The notes under the pieces: generated by a model
Told to the model about the DNA's origin: nothing
The model's input: the letters and a program-made list of their open reading frames with translations, nothing else
Databases searched by the model: none
Assembly: GCF_001442625.1 (NCBI RefSeq)
Contig: NZ_LMZQ01000006.1
Coordinates: forward strand, 62,001 to 126,000
Length of the DNA: 64,000 bases
Direction: 5' to 3'
From: Pedobacter ginsenosidimutans
GTDB taxonomy: Bacteria; Bacteroidota; Bacteroidia; Sphingobacteriales; Sphingobacteriaceae
Program-made: the position numbers and the translations under genes
Shown here: positions 15,596 through 25,336 of the stretch, piece by piece
Position numbering within the stretch: position 1 is the first letter of the stretch
How the letters are laid out: each line of letters opens with the position of its first letter

Positions 15596-16795
15596 TTATG
15601 CCTGATCTGATTTACTAAAACCTCCACCGTTTAACAGATTATCTAATAATAACTGATTCAACTGTTTAACTTCTTTTTTACTCATTTTCATATTCATTGG
15701 CAGATAAACTAAATTTTGAAGTGTTAGCTCATTTGAGGTTTTTGACGACAAGCTGGCAAAACCAATCTTAATTAAACTGGATGCTTTTGAAGTGGCATCG
15801 AATCCTTTGTCTCTTAATTTATCGATTAACAGTGATGGATTAGTCGCTATTATTGGGATTACCCAGTGTGTATGCCTTAAGTTTGCATTACCAATAATGT
15901 TTTGCGGGTCTAAATCCTGTAATAATCGGGTTGCTAGTTCCTTTCTTTTATAAATACGAGATTGATCAAAATACCTCAATTTATGCTGTAGCATACACAA
16001 ATTGGCATAACATGGTCTGTATTTGATTTTCTTCATTACCTCCGCACCAGGAAAACCTCTTGAAAAACCAGTAATAAGCGCATCAAAGTCTTTACCAAAT
16101 AGATTGCAAAGCCAATAAGCTATGGTAAATGGCCATCTTGCGGTAAGCATATTAATAAGGGTAGCATTAATTACTTTTTTGAAGTATCGGTCTCCTTTTT
16201 GCACCGGCAGCCTATTGTTCAATATTTTTACCGCAGCAAGTAGTTGCTTGTTCCGAATACAAAGTATCGCTCCGGTTAAAGCTGTATTCGTCTTAATTAG
16301 TCCAAAACTGAACAATACCACGTCCGATTTTAAATCACCCTTGTAAATTCCGTCATAAGCTTGTGCACAATCTTCTATTACGATCAGATTGTGCAATTTG
16401 GCTATGTTACGCAGTGATTCTGCATCCATTATGGCACCAAATAAATGGGTAATGAGCAGTAGCTTTGTTTTGGGTGTAACAGCTGCTTCTATCTGTCCGG
16501 CGGATATTCCTAGTGTATTTTTATCTACAGTCAAGGGTACAACTTTTAAATGATAGGCAGCGATGATTGCAAACATATCCGGGATGTTAATATCTGCAAC
16601 CAGTATTTCGTCACCAGGTTCAAGATTTAGTGCTTCTAATATAAGATAGAAACCTGTACGAACAGAAAGACAGGGCAACTGCCCTTCGGGAAACTGGGGC
16701 TGTTCTTTTTTAAAACCGCAAGCACTACCAATACAGTATAATGCACCCTTAAAAAGTTCGGTAAAACGAATATCTAACCTACCTCTGGCGATCAT
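15596..16795 (-). CDS. DegT/DnrJ/EryC1-type PLP aminotransferase
   Basis: This 399-residue protein has the fold-type-I pattern of sugar aminotransferases. LSVRTGFYLILEAL near 45-58 takes the place of the 'SGTxAL' segment, then EILVADINIPDMF near 84-96, VIEDCAQAYDG near 140-150 with the PLP-ring Asp, and SFGLIKTNTAL near 165 with the candidate Schiff-base Lys. The usual GG after the Lys segment is TGA here. Substrates are probably nucleotide-sugar keto compounds for surface polysaccharide, but no sugar pathway is adjacent. It is the first core gene beyond the tRNA. Confidence 0.8.
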   Translation of the reverse strand: MIARGRLDIRFTELFKGALYCIGSACGFKKEQPQFPEGQLPCLSVRTGFYLILEALNLEPGDEILVADINIPDMFAIIAAYHLKVVPLTVDKNTLGISAGQIEAAVTPKTKLLLITHLFGAIMDAESLRNIAKLHNLIVIEDCAQAYDGIYKGDLKSDVVLFSFGLIKTNTALTGAILCIRNKQLLAAVKILNNRLPVQKGDRYFKKVINATLINMLTARWPFTIAYWLCNLFGKDFDALITGFSRGFPGAEVMKKIKYRPCYANLCMLQHKLRYFDQSRIYKRKELATRLLQDLDPQNIIGNANLRHTHWVIPIIATNPSLLIDKLRDKGFDATSKASSLIKIGFASLSSKTSNELTLQNLVYLPMNMKMSKKEVKQLNQLLLDNLLNGGGFSKSDQA

Positions 16796-16844
16796 TTGTT
16801 AAGTGCATATAAACACTAAGGTAAGTAATTTGTATAATGGGCAA

Positions 16845-17141
16845 TTAGTTTATCGCTCTTTCATCTTTCAATCTGCGATCTACTACAAAGGGCATAAAAG
16901 GTAAAAGTGATGCCAAAAAGATGAGAACGGCCTTACCAAACTTCCATTTTTGTTCTTGCCAAGCTAAAACTAAGGTGGCTGCATATAACACAAATAATAA
17001 TCCGTGGGCCCATCCGATATATTTTACATACAAAGGAAGATCTGCAAAATACTTTAACGGCATGGCTACAAATAGTAAAAGCAGATAGGATATGCCTTCC
17101 GCTACGGCCACTTTACGAAAAATTGAAAGAGAACTATTCAT
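16845..17141 (-). CDS. DUF3817 integral membrane protein
   Basis: From the ATG at 17141 (MNSSLSIFRKVAVAEGISYL) this is a 98-residue protein with three hydrophobic segments and the conserved VAEGISYLLLLFVAMPLKY and GWAHGLLFVLYA motifs of DUF3817. An upstream ATG at 17189 adds 16 non-conserved residues. Function is unknown; these are small inner-membrane proteins. Confidence 0.8.
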   Translation of the reverse strand: MNSSLSIFRKVAVAEGISYLLLLFVAMPLKYFADLPLYVKYIGWAHGLLFVLYAATLVLAWQEQKWKFGKAVLIFLASLLPFMPFVVDRRLKDERAIN

Positions 17142-17368
17142 TGATCTGATTGTTTGCTCCGAAAGTAAAACAAAGCTTTTGCCTATCAAAAACTAAAAAA
17201 TGATTTTACAATCGGGTGTCTTACAAAGGTCGAAAGTGGAAGGTTTAGGGCTTCCCATCTTTTAACCACAGAGGACACAAAGAAAAGGCACAAAGTACAC
17301 AGCGTTGGGCGCTTGTTTTTACGCTACTATCTTCGGACCTCCTACTCCCGACTTCAAACTTCTTTCAT

Positions 17369-17905
17369 CTATTTCGGCAAGCGTTCCCTGATCCGATCAA
17401 CGTATTTCTGTCTGTAAAAATTATCCTTAATCGAACGCAGCAGTGCATCGGATGCTGTTGGGTTACCATCAAAACGACCTATCAAATCATTCAATTCGTT
17501 AGCCAGGTCTTTTTCTATAGCATCAACATCTCGTTTTACCTGCGCTAGCTTTTCGGCATCCGGTTCAAATTCCAGATCCATTAAAGCCTCATTTACATCC
17601 ATCATTTCCATTAAAAAAGATTGTGGCAGTTGATAACCTTCGTCCGTTTCTACAATTCCTTTTAATTCGAGCACATATTTTAAGCGTTTTTTAGCGTTGC
17701 TTAGTGTTTGGTAAGCCTTGTTGTTCAAAGTTGACAGATCGAGTACTTCTTGTTGCTTCTCTTCGCTTTCATTGGCATAAAAATCGGGATGAAACTGCTT
17801 GCTAAATGCATAAAATTTTGTTTTAACTGCATTTTGATCTGGGTTAAACTGGATTGGTAACTCGTAAAAATCGAAATAATTTGTCGCTGGTTTCACTTCG
17901 CTCAT
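17369..17905 (-). CDS. hscB: HscB-like iron-sulfur co-chaperone (J domain)
   Basis: This 178-residue protein has an N-terminal J domain (about 10-80) with YFDFYELPIQFNPDQ and the HPD tripeptide in SKQFHPDFYANES. A C-terminal three-helix region (about 95-170) matches the HscB ISU-binding domain in length and charge. HscB recruits HscA to the IscU scaffold for Fe-S cluster transfer. No other isc gene is in the window. It lies downstream of rseP but is separated by a terminator. Confidence 0.85.
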   Translation of the reverse strand: MSEVKPATNYFDFYELPIQFNPDQNAVKTKFYAFSKQFHPDFYANESEEKQQEVLDLSTLNNKAYQTLSNAKKRLKYVLELKGIVETDEGYQLPQSFLMEMMDVNEALMDLEFEPDAEKLAQVKRDVDAIEKDLANELNDLIGRFDGNPTASDALLRSIKDNFYRQKYVDRIRERLPK

Positions 17906-17925
17906 GATGTATAAAAATTAAAAAA

Positions 17926-17968
17926 CCGCAGATGTTCAGATTGACTCGTCAAATCTGCGCATCTGCGG
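17926..17968 (-). terminator. Terminator after rseP
   Basis: On the minus strand CCGCAGATG and CATCTGCGG form a 9-bp stem with an inner stem in the loop, followed by TTTTTT. It lies 20 bp after the rseP stop codon. Confidence 0.7.
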
Positions 17969-17987
17969 CAATTATATAAATTTGCTT

Positions 17988-19376
17988 TTACTTACCGAAG
18001 GATTTTAGAATATCATTACCAAAAGCAAACACCATTAAACAGATCAAGATTACAAAGCCTACAATTTGCGCCTTCTCCAGCACTTTTTCGCTTACAGGCT
18101 TACGTTGTACCATCTCAATTAAAAGAAACACTACATGACCTCCATCTAAGCCGGGAATAGGCAATAAATTCATAAATGCCAGTGCCATCGAAATTAATCC
18201 TGTTAAAGTCCAGAATTTAACCCAGTCGAAAGTACTACCATACACCTTGGCAATCCCAATTGGGCTGCTGATGTTGCGTGCACTTAACTTTCCGGTAATC
18301 ATTTTCCCAATACCTTTTGCGTTATCTACAAAAGTGTTCCATGCCATGGTTGCACCTACTGGTAACGATTCTATAAAGCCAAAATCTACATGTGCAGTTT
18401 CAGGCATTTTTAAATTAGGGATAATTCCAATCGTTCCATCTTTGCTTACTTTAAGATCGAAATTTACTTCTTTGCCTTTGCGTAGGGCATTAATGGTAAT
18501 TGGTTTTAATTTGTTTTTAGAAACCTCTTCTTTAAACTGATCGAAGAAAGTAATCTGTTTTCCATTAACCGATAAAATACTATCACCCGGTTTAATCCCT
18601 GCAGCATAAGCTGGATATACTGGTTTCTCGAACTTTCTGCCAAACAGTTTATCAAAAAAAGATGGTTTATCTGCTTTTTCATCAGGTGTACTTACCTTTT
18701 CTACACTTTCCATCTTATATCTGGGCGAGATAAAATTCTCTTTATCGTTTTTCGATATTTTATTTAAAATGATATCCGGAACAGAAATGTAAAGTGTTTT
18801 ATTCTCCCTTAAAATGGTCAACTGGGCTCCATCAAACAATACTTTGCTCGATATAGCATCTTCAAAACGGATTAACTTGTTGCCGTTGATGGCCAAAATC
18901 TTATCTCCGTTTTTTAAACCGATTTCTTTCCCAATTGCGCCTACAGAAATACCATCGTTCAGTTTGCTGTTAACGGTATAATTTTGCCCCACATTGAAGG
19001 TCAACATCCAAAAGATAAAAATACCAACAATTACGTTTACGATAATACCACCAAGCATCACGATTAAACGTTGCCAGGCTGGCTTAGAGCGGAATTCCCA
19101 TGGTTGTGCAGGTTGAGCCATTTGCTCGGTATCCATACTCTCATCAATCATTCCGGCAATTTTTACATAACCGCCAAGTGGCAACCATCCCACTCCATAT
19201 TCAACATCACCTCTTTTGAAACTAAAAAGCTTGAAACCCCAGGCATCAAAAAATAAATAAAACTTTTCTACTTTAATACCAAATGCCCTGGCTGCCAGGA
19301 AATGCCCTAATTCGTGTAATATTACCAATAAAGACAATCCGAGCAGCAGCTGCCCCGCCATAATCAATCCATTCAT
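17988..19376 (-). CDS. rseP: RseP/site-2 protease family zinc metalloprotease
   Basis: This 462-residue membrane protein starts with LVILHELGHFLAARAFG, the HExxH zinc site (about residues 20-24), and ends with MNLLPIPGLDGGHVVF (the LDG motif). Two PDZ domains lie between (about 130-200 and 250-320, the second with GIKPGDSILSVNGK). Transmembrane segments sit at the N-terminus, near 105-125 and at the end. The family cleaves anti-sigma factors and leftover signal peptides within the membrane. It follows dxr with a 29-bp gap, a conserved pairing. Confidence 0.95.
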   Translation of the reverse strand: MNGLIMAGQLLLGLSLLVILHELGHFLAARAFGIKVEKFYLFFDAWGFKLFSFKRGDVEYGVGWLPLGGYVKIAGMIDESMDTEQMAQPAQPWEFRSKPAWQRLIVMLGGIIVNVIVGIFIFWMLTFNVGQNYTVNSKLNDGISVGAIGKEIGLKNGDKILAINGNKLIRFEDAISSKVLFDGAQLTILRENKTLYISVPDIILNKISKNDKENFISPRYKMESVEKVSTPDEKADKPSFFDKLFGRKFEKPVYPAYAAGIKPGDSILSVNGKQITFFDQFKEEVSKNKLKPITINALRKGKEVNFDLKVSKDGTIGIIPNLKMPETAHVDFGFIESLPVGATMAWNTFVDNAKGIGKMITGKLSARNISSPIGIAKVYGSTFDWVKFWTLTGLISMALAFMNLLPIPGLDGGHVVFLLIEMVQRKPVSEKVLEKAQIVGFVILICLMVFAFGNDILKSFGK

Positions 19377-19405
19377 ATTTTCTTATAAAATTTTTATGTT
19401 AGATG

Positions 19406-20566
19406 TTAAACTATACTTTTTGTTACTAATTCGTCGGCTAAGATACGGCTATGTTTGTCAGTTTCTAAATAATCACTCAATTGTGGTTTTTCAACAAAAC
19501 TGATTTCTTCCATACACTGTTCAATAACCTCGCTCATCTGCAGAAAACCGATTTTATCCTTCAAAAATGCAGCTACAACAATTTCATTCGCGGCATTCAA
19601 AATACAAGGCATATTCCCGCCTTTTCGTAAAGTAGTGAATGCCAGGTCTAAATTCCTGAATGTTTCCATGTCGGCTTTTTGAAAGCTAAAGTTTGGATAA
19701 TCTAGGAAGTTAAAACGTTTAAAATTGTTTTTTAGCCTATCGGGATAATTTAAAGCGTACTGAATAGGTAGTTTCATATCCGGAACACCCATTTGTGCCT
19801 TCATAGATCCATCGGTAAACTGAACAATTGAATGGATGATAGATTGAGGGTGAACAATTACATCAATCTGATCTACATCAAGATTAAACAGCCACTTTGC
19901 CTCAATTACCTCCAAACCTTTATTCATTAAAGATGCAGAATCGATCGTGATTTTTGCGCCCATCACCCAGTTGGGATGTTTTAAAGCCTGCTCCTTTTTT
20001 ACTGTGGATAAGAAACCTCTTGTTTTGCCTAAGAATGGGCCACCGGAAGCTGTTAAATAAATCTTTTCGATTTCATTCTGCTCCTCGCCTACCAAACATT
20101 GAAATATTGCTGAATGCTCTGAATCAACCGGTAAAATTTTAACATGGTGTCCTGTTGCCAGTTGTGTAATCAGTTCGCCGGCTACCACCAGCGTTTCTTT
20201 GTTGGCCAAAGCAATATTTTTCCCAGCCTTAATCGCAGCAATTGTAGGTTTTAATCCTACCGAGCCCATTAATGCCGTTAATACCACATCACTATCGTCG
20301 TAGGCCGCAACTTCCGACAACGCGGCTTCGCCTGCCAAAACTTTAATATTTAGCGCAGACAAAGCGGTTTTAACTTCGCCGTACTTGCTTTCATCACAGA
20401 TTACAACAATGGCTGGCTTAAATTCCATCGCCTGTTGAATAAGTAATGCCGAATTCTTTAGTGCAGATAATACAGCTACTTTAAATGTATCGGGATGATC
20501 CCTTACCACTTCTAGTGCTTGTGTACCGATACTTCCTGTAGAACCTAATATGGTTATTCTTTTCAA
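19406..20566 (-). CDS. dxr: 1-deoxy-D-xylulose-5-phosphate reductoisomerase
   Basis: This 386-residue protein has the NADPH-binding start KRITILGSTGSIGTQALEVV, then ALANKETLVVAGELI and LPVDSEHSAIFQCL in the active site, and PTIAAIKAGKNIA. Length is normal. Dxr converts DXP to MEP, the committed step of non-mevalonate isoprenoid synthesis. It heads a dxr-rseP operon. Confidence 0.97.
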   Translation of the reverse strand: MKRITILGSTGSIGTQALEVVRDHPDTFKVAVLSALKNSALLIQQAMEFKPAIVVICDESKYGEVKTALSALNIKVLAGEAALSEVAAYDDSDVVLTALMGSVGLKPTIAAIKAGKNIALANKETLVVAGELITQLATGHHVKILPVDSEHSAIFQCLVGEEQNEIEKIYLTASGGPFLGKTRGFLSTVKKEQALKHPNWVMGAKITIDSASLMNKGLEVIEAKWLFNLDVDQIDVIVHPQSIIHSIVQFTDGSMKAQMGVPDMKLPIQYALNYPDRLKNNFKRFNFLDYPNFSFQKADMETFRNLDLAFTTLRKGGNMPCILNAANEIVVAAFLKDKIGFLQMSEVIEQCMEEISFVEKPQLSDYLETDKHSRILADELVTKSIV

Positions 20567-20639
20567 ATCGTTTTTAATATCGTAACGCTTACGGTTAAAT
20601 TAAGCATTTTATCTAATTATTTTGTTATCCACTTACCTC

Positions 20640-20801
20640 TAATCTTCCCCACTATACTTCGTCATTGCGAAGCTGGACTTGCGCGGGCTGAAGCAATCTA
20701 ATTTGTTTAAAGATTGTCTATCTCTCAATGCTGTGGTTCGTGTCTCTACGAACTACTTTTCCTCATTTCGTTTCGTGAGGACACGAACCGAGGAAGATTA
20801 G
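20640..20801. repeat. Intergenic palindromic repeat cluster
   Basis: Starts with a CGTCATTGCGAAG-type half-repeat also seen at 25180 and 46864. It also contains a perfect 10-bp inverted repeat, GGTTCGTGTC (20735-20744) with GACACGAACC (20780-20789), immediately after the GH3-like gene. Confidence 0.7.
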
Positions 20802-22349
20802 TTAAACAATATACCTCTCCAACCCATCCGCTAACTTTCTATCATTGCTTAAACGCGGTACTTTATTCTGTCCACCTAACTTTCCTTCACTTTTCATGTA
20901 GTTTACAAAAGCATCTTTTTGCAAAGTACGTATAATCAATGGCTGAAGGATGTTTCCTTCAATCAGGTCAAAGTAATAAATATTTTTCTTTTGCAAAGCC
21001 TCATCAACCTTTTTGCTAAAAGTAGCCATATCTTTTGGTGCAGATGAAAATTCTACAAACCACTCGTGGTAAGGTAATTGACCAGTTTCAGGGTTAACCT
21101 GAGGCGCAACTGTAAATTCTGTAATTTCTACCTGTTCCTCATTGGCCACGCTTAAAATTGCCTGTTCTACCTCTTCTCCTATTACATGTTCGCCAAAGGC
21201 AGATATAAAATGTTTAATCCTTCCGGTTACAACGATTTTATAAGGATTTTTAGAAACAAACTTCACGGTATCACCAATGCTGTAACCCCATAAACCTGCA
21301 TTGGTATTTAAAATTAACGCATAGTTGGTATCTAGCTCAACTTCACCAAGCGATAGCCGTGTTGGGTTATCGTTGTAATATTCATCGGCAGGAACAAATT
21401 CGTAAAAAATCCCCGCATCGGCCAGCAACAATAGTCCTTTATCCTTTTGCGAATCCTGATAAGCAATAAACCCCTCCGAAGCCGGATAAGTTTCTATAGC
21501 ATCAATTTTCTTCCCGATGCTTTGTTCAATTTTTGCCCGATAAGGCTCAAAATTTACACCACCATAAATAAACAGGCTAAAATTCCTGAATATTTCAGCT
21601 ATTTTCTTTCCTCCCGATTGCTCTGAGAGTTTATCGAAATACATTTGTACCCAAGGTGGAATACCCGAAATCAAAGTCATGTTTTCATTGATGGTCTCCT
21701 CAACAATGGCATCAACTTTTTGTTCCCAGTCTTCGATAATATTGGTTTCGTAAGAAGGCAATCGGTTCTTTTGCAGATAGGCTGGCACATGGTGGGCCAC
21801 AATGCCTGATAAACGCCCAACATTGATTCCGTGTTTTACACTTAAAACCGGACTCCCTTGCAAAAAGATCATCTTTCCGTTTACAAAATCGGCCTTTCCC
21901 GTTTCATTAATATAAGTTAAAATGGCATTACGGGCGGCTTTTATATGCTCAGGCATCGATTCTTTCGATAGTGGAATATATTTTACCCCCGAAGTGGTGC
22001 CTGATGTTTTGGCGAAATAGAGTGGTTTACCTTTCCAGAGTACATCGGCTTCGCCCGCTACTACACGATCTACATAGGGCTTTAACCCTTCGTAATCCTG
22101 AACGGGAACATGTTTTTTAAAATCAGCATAGGTTTTAATCTCAGCAAAATGATGATCTTTTCCAAATGCAGTATTTTTAGCCTCGTCAATCAGCTTTTTC
22201 AGGATATTATGCTGAGCATTTACGGCATTATTTTTCCATTTGTTGATCTGCCAAACTGCAAATGCTGCAAAGGGTTTACTTAATGCTGCTTTAAGCCCCC
22301 AACCCCCTGAAGGGGACTTTTCCTTTCTGCCGTTCTTTTCTTTTTCCAT
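20802..22349 (-). CDS. GH3 auxin-responsive-promoter-family protein (acyl-adenylate ligase fold)
   Basis: This 515-residue protein has the GH3/ANL adenylation motifs: FAKTSGTTSGVKYIPLSKES (about 115-134, phosphate loop), YPASEGFIAYQD (about 291-302), and a hinge/C-terminal domain with VVTGRIKHFISAFGEHVIGEEVE. Plant GH3 enzymes conjugate amino acids to acyl acids; substrates of bacterial members are unknown. The N-terminal residues KSPSGGWGLK are encoded by a dispersed palindromic repeat and are probably not ancestral. Confidence 0.88.
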   Translation of the reverse strand: MEKEKNGRKEKSPSGGWGLKAALSKPFAAFAVWQINKWKNNAVNAQHNILKKLIDEAKNTAFGKDHHFAEIKTYADFKKHVPVQDYEGLKPYVDRVVAGEADVLWKGKPLYFAKTSGTTSGVKYIPLSKESMPEHIKAARNAILTYINETGKADFVNGKMIFLQGSPVLSVKHGINVGRLSGIVAHHVPAYLQKNRLPSYETNIIEDWEQKVDAIVEETINENMTLISGIPPWVQMYFDKLSEQSGGKKIAEIFRNFSLFIYGGVNFEPYRAKIEQSIGKKIDAIETYPASEGFIAYQDSQKDKGLLLLADAGIFYEFVPADEYYNDNPTRLSLGEVELDTNYALILNTNAGLWGYSIGDTVKFVSKNPYKIVVTGRIKHFISAFGEHVIGEEVEQAILSVANEEQVEITEFTVAPQVNPETGQLPYHEWFVEFSSAPKDMATFSKKVDEALQKKNIYYFDLIEGNILQPLIIRTLQKDAFVNYMKSEGKLGGQNKVPRLSNDRKLADGLERYIV

Positions 22350-22395
22350 AAATTTAAATCTGATTTTTAACTCCCCTTTAGGGGCTGGGGGTTAA
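22294..22395. repeat. Paired C/G-rich palindromes straddling a start codon
   Basis: One copy, containing CCCCCTGAAGGGGACTTT, lies inside the 5' end of the GH3-like gene. A second, TTAACTCCCC-TTTAGGGGCTGGGG, lies just upstream at the end of the next gene. The same pair is found at 44434-44571 around the hisH start. Confidence 0.75.
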
Positions 22396-23180
22396 ACGAT
22401 ATTATGTAAAATATCCGGGTGTTCGTCGCCTTTATACTCACTCGAAATTTTACGGTATGCAACCGTTAAGGCTACACTAGAAAGTGGAACGATGATAAAT
22501 GAACTTAAAATATTTACAATGAAAGCCACCAACGGCCATTGCAGGTAGTTTAGTAAGAGATAAATTAAATAACCTCCACCTAAAACCACCAATAGCAATA
22601 AAATCTTAGTGAAATTTCCTTTAGTGGTAGCCAAACTCAATTTAATCGAATCGAAAGGCGTTGCACCTTTATCGATAATAAAAAACGGGAAGAATGAAAT
22701 CCTTAACCAGGTAATGAAAATAGCAATGATGCCTACGGATATTGCTACATTTTTTACAATTGAGACATTAATCCCTGTATAAATAAAAGGAAAGGCAATC
22801 AAAATTACAACCAGATAAACACCAAGGATACAGCCCACAAAATAAAGGGTAGCTACCAGGAACCTGATAATCTGTTGCCTGGTGGGAAGCGTATCTACAA
22901 TTTTCACATCGTTCTCTTCATCGTCCATTAAATGGAAAATGTATTTAAACAGCGAAAGATTGATGGTAAAATAGAGCAAAACGAAAATAATCACCATGAT
23001 TACACTCAAGGCCTTACTTACATCCTTAATAAAGAAGGCCATTAAGCTCGATGCACTTGCTGTGATAAACATCAAAAAACATAATGTAGCAATCGAGAAA
23101 TAGTGTTTCTTGGTAATGCTCCACGCCTTTTGGATTACATCATTAACGGCGAACGTACTTTCTTTTAGATAATTTATCAT
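22392..23180 (-). CDS. Multi-pass membrane protein
   Basis: This 262-residue protein has about six hydrophobic segments. It begins with YLKESTFAVNDVIQKAWSIT and contains ITWLRISFFPFFIIDKGATP followed by FDSIKLSLATTKGN, a pattern seen in membrane proteins related to the glycerophosphodiester-phosphodiesterase membrane domain. Function is unknown. It overlaps the glycosyltransferase by four bases (ATGA) and is presumably co-expressed with it. Confidence 0.75.
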   Translation of the reverse strand: MINYLKESTFAVNDVIQKAWSITKKHYFSIATLCFLMFITASASSLMAFFIKDVSKALSVIMVIIFVLLYFTINLSLFKYIFHLMDDEENDVKIVDTLPTRQQIIRFLVATLYFVGCILGVYLVVILIAFPFIYTGINVSIVKNVAISVGIIAIFITWLRISFFPFFIIDKGATPFDSIKLSLATTKGNFTKILLLLVVLGGGYLIYLLLNYLQWPLVAFIVNILSSFIIVPLSSVALTVAYRKISSEYKGDEHPDILHNIV

Positions 23181-24145
23181 TGTTGTTTGAATACCACACG
23201 TTTAAATAAATCCTGTATAAATCCTAAGCCATAAGCTGTTAATTGGATAAATGAGGATATAATGCTCAAAAATGCAACTTTTAACGATTTATTTACAGAC
23301 CATGAATGAAAAAATATCAACATAAAGTAAATCAATAAGAAGAAGTTACAAACATATGCCAATGGAGGATATATAAAGTTACATAAAATAGTGAACCCAA
23401 AACCCAATGTAAACAGCGCTGGAAAAAAATGTACAAGTTTTAATTCTTTTGGAAAATGTTTGTAAATATTGATTCTTGCTCTCCCGAAAAAGTGTAATTG
23501 TTTGTAAAACTGGCTAAAGCTTGTCCGCCGTTTATGGTAAACCTTTGCATCTGGAATCAATCCGATTTTGAAACCGTTTTCATGAATCCGGATACTATAT
23601 TCGATATCTTCTCCCAATCTGGTTAAGATAAAACCTCCAACTTTCTCCCAGGCCTGACGGGAAACACCCATGTTAAAACTGCGTGGGTGAAACTGCCCAA
23701 CATGTTGCTTGTTTCCACGGATTCCGCCAGTAGTGAAAGGCGATGTCATGGCATAACTAATTGCTTTTTGCACAGGTGTAAAACTATCATGCGCCGCATC
23801 AGGACCACCATAAGCATCTAAATGATGTTCGTACAAATAGTTTTTAACTGTTTCGAGGTAATTTGCAGGAATTAAACAATCTGAATCGAAAATAACAAAG
23901 TAATCGCCTGTAGCCCTTTCGAAACCAAAATTACGGGCAAAACCCTGCCCAGCGTTTTCTTTGAAGTAATATTTAATATCCAGTCTATCTGCATAAGAAG
24001 CAACAATTGCTTTTGCATCGTTTTTCGAACCATCTTCAATAACCAAAACCTCAAACTGTAAATAGGTTTGTTTGGTTAGGGTATTTAATAGTTCGTCAAT
24101 TTCTTGAGGACGATTATAAAGTGGAATGATGATGGAGAAAAACAT
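23177..24145 (-). CDS. Family 2 glycosyltransferase with membrane C-terminus
   Basis: This 322-residue protein has a GT2 GT-A domain: FFSIIIPLYNRPQEIDELLN at the start, VLVIEDGSKND near 34-44, and VIFDSDCLIP near 88-97 (the DxD metal motif reads DSD). TRLGEDIEYSIRIHENGF near 180 supplies the ED motif. Two or three hydrophobic helices follow after about residue 240. It probably builds a surface glycan or glycolipid; donor and acceptor are unknown. Confidence 0.88.
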   Translation of the reverse strand: MFFSIIIPLYNRPQEIDELLNTLTKQTYLQFEVLVIEDGSKNDAKAIVASYADRLDIKYYFKENAGQGFARNFGFERATGDYFVIFDSDCLIPANYLETVKNYLYEHHLDAYGGPDAAHDSFTPVQKAISYAMTSPFTTGGIRGNKQHVGQFHPRSFNMGVSRQAWEKVGGFILTRLGEDIEYSIRIHENGFKIGLIPDAKVYHKRRTSFSQFYKQLHFFGRARINIYKHFPKELKLVHFFPALFTLGFGFTILCNFIYPPLAYVCNFFLLIYFMLIFFHSWSVNKSLKVAFLSIISSFIQLTAYGLGFIQDLFKRVVFKQQ

Positions 24146-24149
24146 TTTT

Positions 24150-24224
24150 TGAGGTTGAGGGTTGAGGGTTTAGAGGTTGAGGGCTTAGGCGGATAACCTT
24201 CCGCCTTCTAACCTTCTACCTTAA
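24150..24224. repeat. GGTT/AACC-rich palindromic repeat
   Basis: Repeated GAGGTTGAGGG units on one side and CCTTCTAACCTTCTACC on the other flank a GGCGG/CCGCC core. Related units lie near 26745-26772, 47570-47644 and 57181-57215. Confidence 0.6.
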
Positions 24225-25166
24225 TTCCTTTTCTATCAAATATTGGTTTCTTTCTGGTGCGTTACGCGATAAGAGTTCGGCAATGAAACCTGCCAGGAAC
24301 ATCTGCGAACCAACAACAATGGCAACCAGCGATAAATAAAACAATGGTTGATCGGTTACGTCACGGTAAGCTAAACCTTTCCATATTAAAACTTGTTTTT
24401 CTATGAGTACATAAAGCGACATTACGATTCCTAAAAAGAAGCTTAAAACCCCTAACGAACCAAAAAAGTGCATTGGCCGTTTGCCGAATTTACCCACAAA
24501 GAAAATGGAAAGTAAATCTAAAAAGCCGTTTATAAACCTGCTGAAACCAAATTTTGTTGTTCCATATTTACGGGCACGGTGTTCTACCACTTGCTCGGCT
24601 ATTTTATTAAATCCTGCCCATTTGGCAATTACTGGTATGTAGCGGTGCATTTCACCGTAAACTTCGATGGTTTTGATCACATCGCTACGGTAAGCTTTTA
24701 AGCCACAGTTAAAATCGTTCAGTTCTATGCCGCTCATTTTGCGGGTAGCCGCGTTGAACAATTTAGTTGGGATAGTTTTAGTAATCGGATCGTAACGTTT
24801 CTTCTTCCAGCCTGAAATAATATCGAGTTTTTCTTCTTTAATACGGCGGTATAATTCAGGGATTTCATCCGGACTATCCTGCAGATCGGCATCCATTGTA
24901 ATGACCACATCGCCCTGAGTAGCTTCGAAACCAACATTTAAGGCAGCAGATTTACCATAGTTCCTTCTAAACTTAATACCTTTTATAGCAAGATTTTGAA
25001 GTCTTAATTCTTCAATCACCTCCCACGATCTATCGGTACTACCATCATCAACCAAAATAATTTCATAGCTGAAATTATTGTCGATCATCACTTTGTCAAT
25101 CCAAGCCGTTAACTCTGGCAAAGATTCATCTTCATTAAATAAGGGTACTACAACTGATATATCCAT
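24216..25166 (-). CDS. Family 2 glycosyltransferase (DPM1/ArnC-like)
   Basis: This 316-residue protein has MDISVVVPLFNEDESLPELT, IILVDDGSTDRSWEVI near 34-49, VITMDADLQDSPDEIP near 88-103 (DAD-x-QD), and FNCGLKAYRSDVI near 152. Two transmembrane helices lie near 230-260 and 275-300. This is the polyprenyl-phosphate sugar transferase layout (DPM1, ArnC, GtrB). It likely charges a lipid carrier with a sugar. Confidence 0.9.
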   Translation of the reverse strand: MDISVVVPLFNEDESLPELTAWIDKVMIDNNFSYEIILVDDGSTDRSWEVIEELRLQNLAIKGIKFRRNYGKSAALNVGFEATQGDVVITMDADLQDSPDEIPELYRRIKEEKLDIISGWKKKRYDPITKTIPTKLFNAATRKMSGIELNDFNCGLKAYRSDVIKTIEVYGEMHRYIPVIAKWAGFNKIAEQVVEHRARKYGTTKFGFSRFINGFLDLLSIFFVGKFGKRPMHFFGSLGVLSFFLGIVMSLYVLIEKQVLIWKGLAYRDVTDQPLFYLSLVAIVVGSQMFLAGFIAELLSRNAPERNQYLIEKELR

Positions 25167-25179
25167 TTTTGAGTATTAT

Positions 25180-25264
25180 CGTCATTGCGAGAAGGAACGA
25201 CGAAGCAATCTATTATAAGATTGCCACACCTCTACGCATTTCCCACGCTTCGTTCGCAATGACG
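25180..25264. repeat. CGTCATTGCG palindromic repeat
   Basis: CGTCATTGCG (25180-25189) and CGCAATGACG (25255-25264) are exact inverted arms around about 65 nt that contain further pairing (AAGCAATCT / AGATTGC). The family also occurs at 20650, 46070-46080 and 46864. Confidence 0.8.
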
Positions 25265-25336
25265 CATTATTAAAAACGTGCAAATTTCATCAAATTAAAT
25301 GATAAAACCTGCACGTTCAAAATTTTATAAAAGAAA

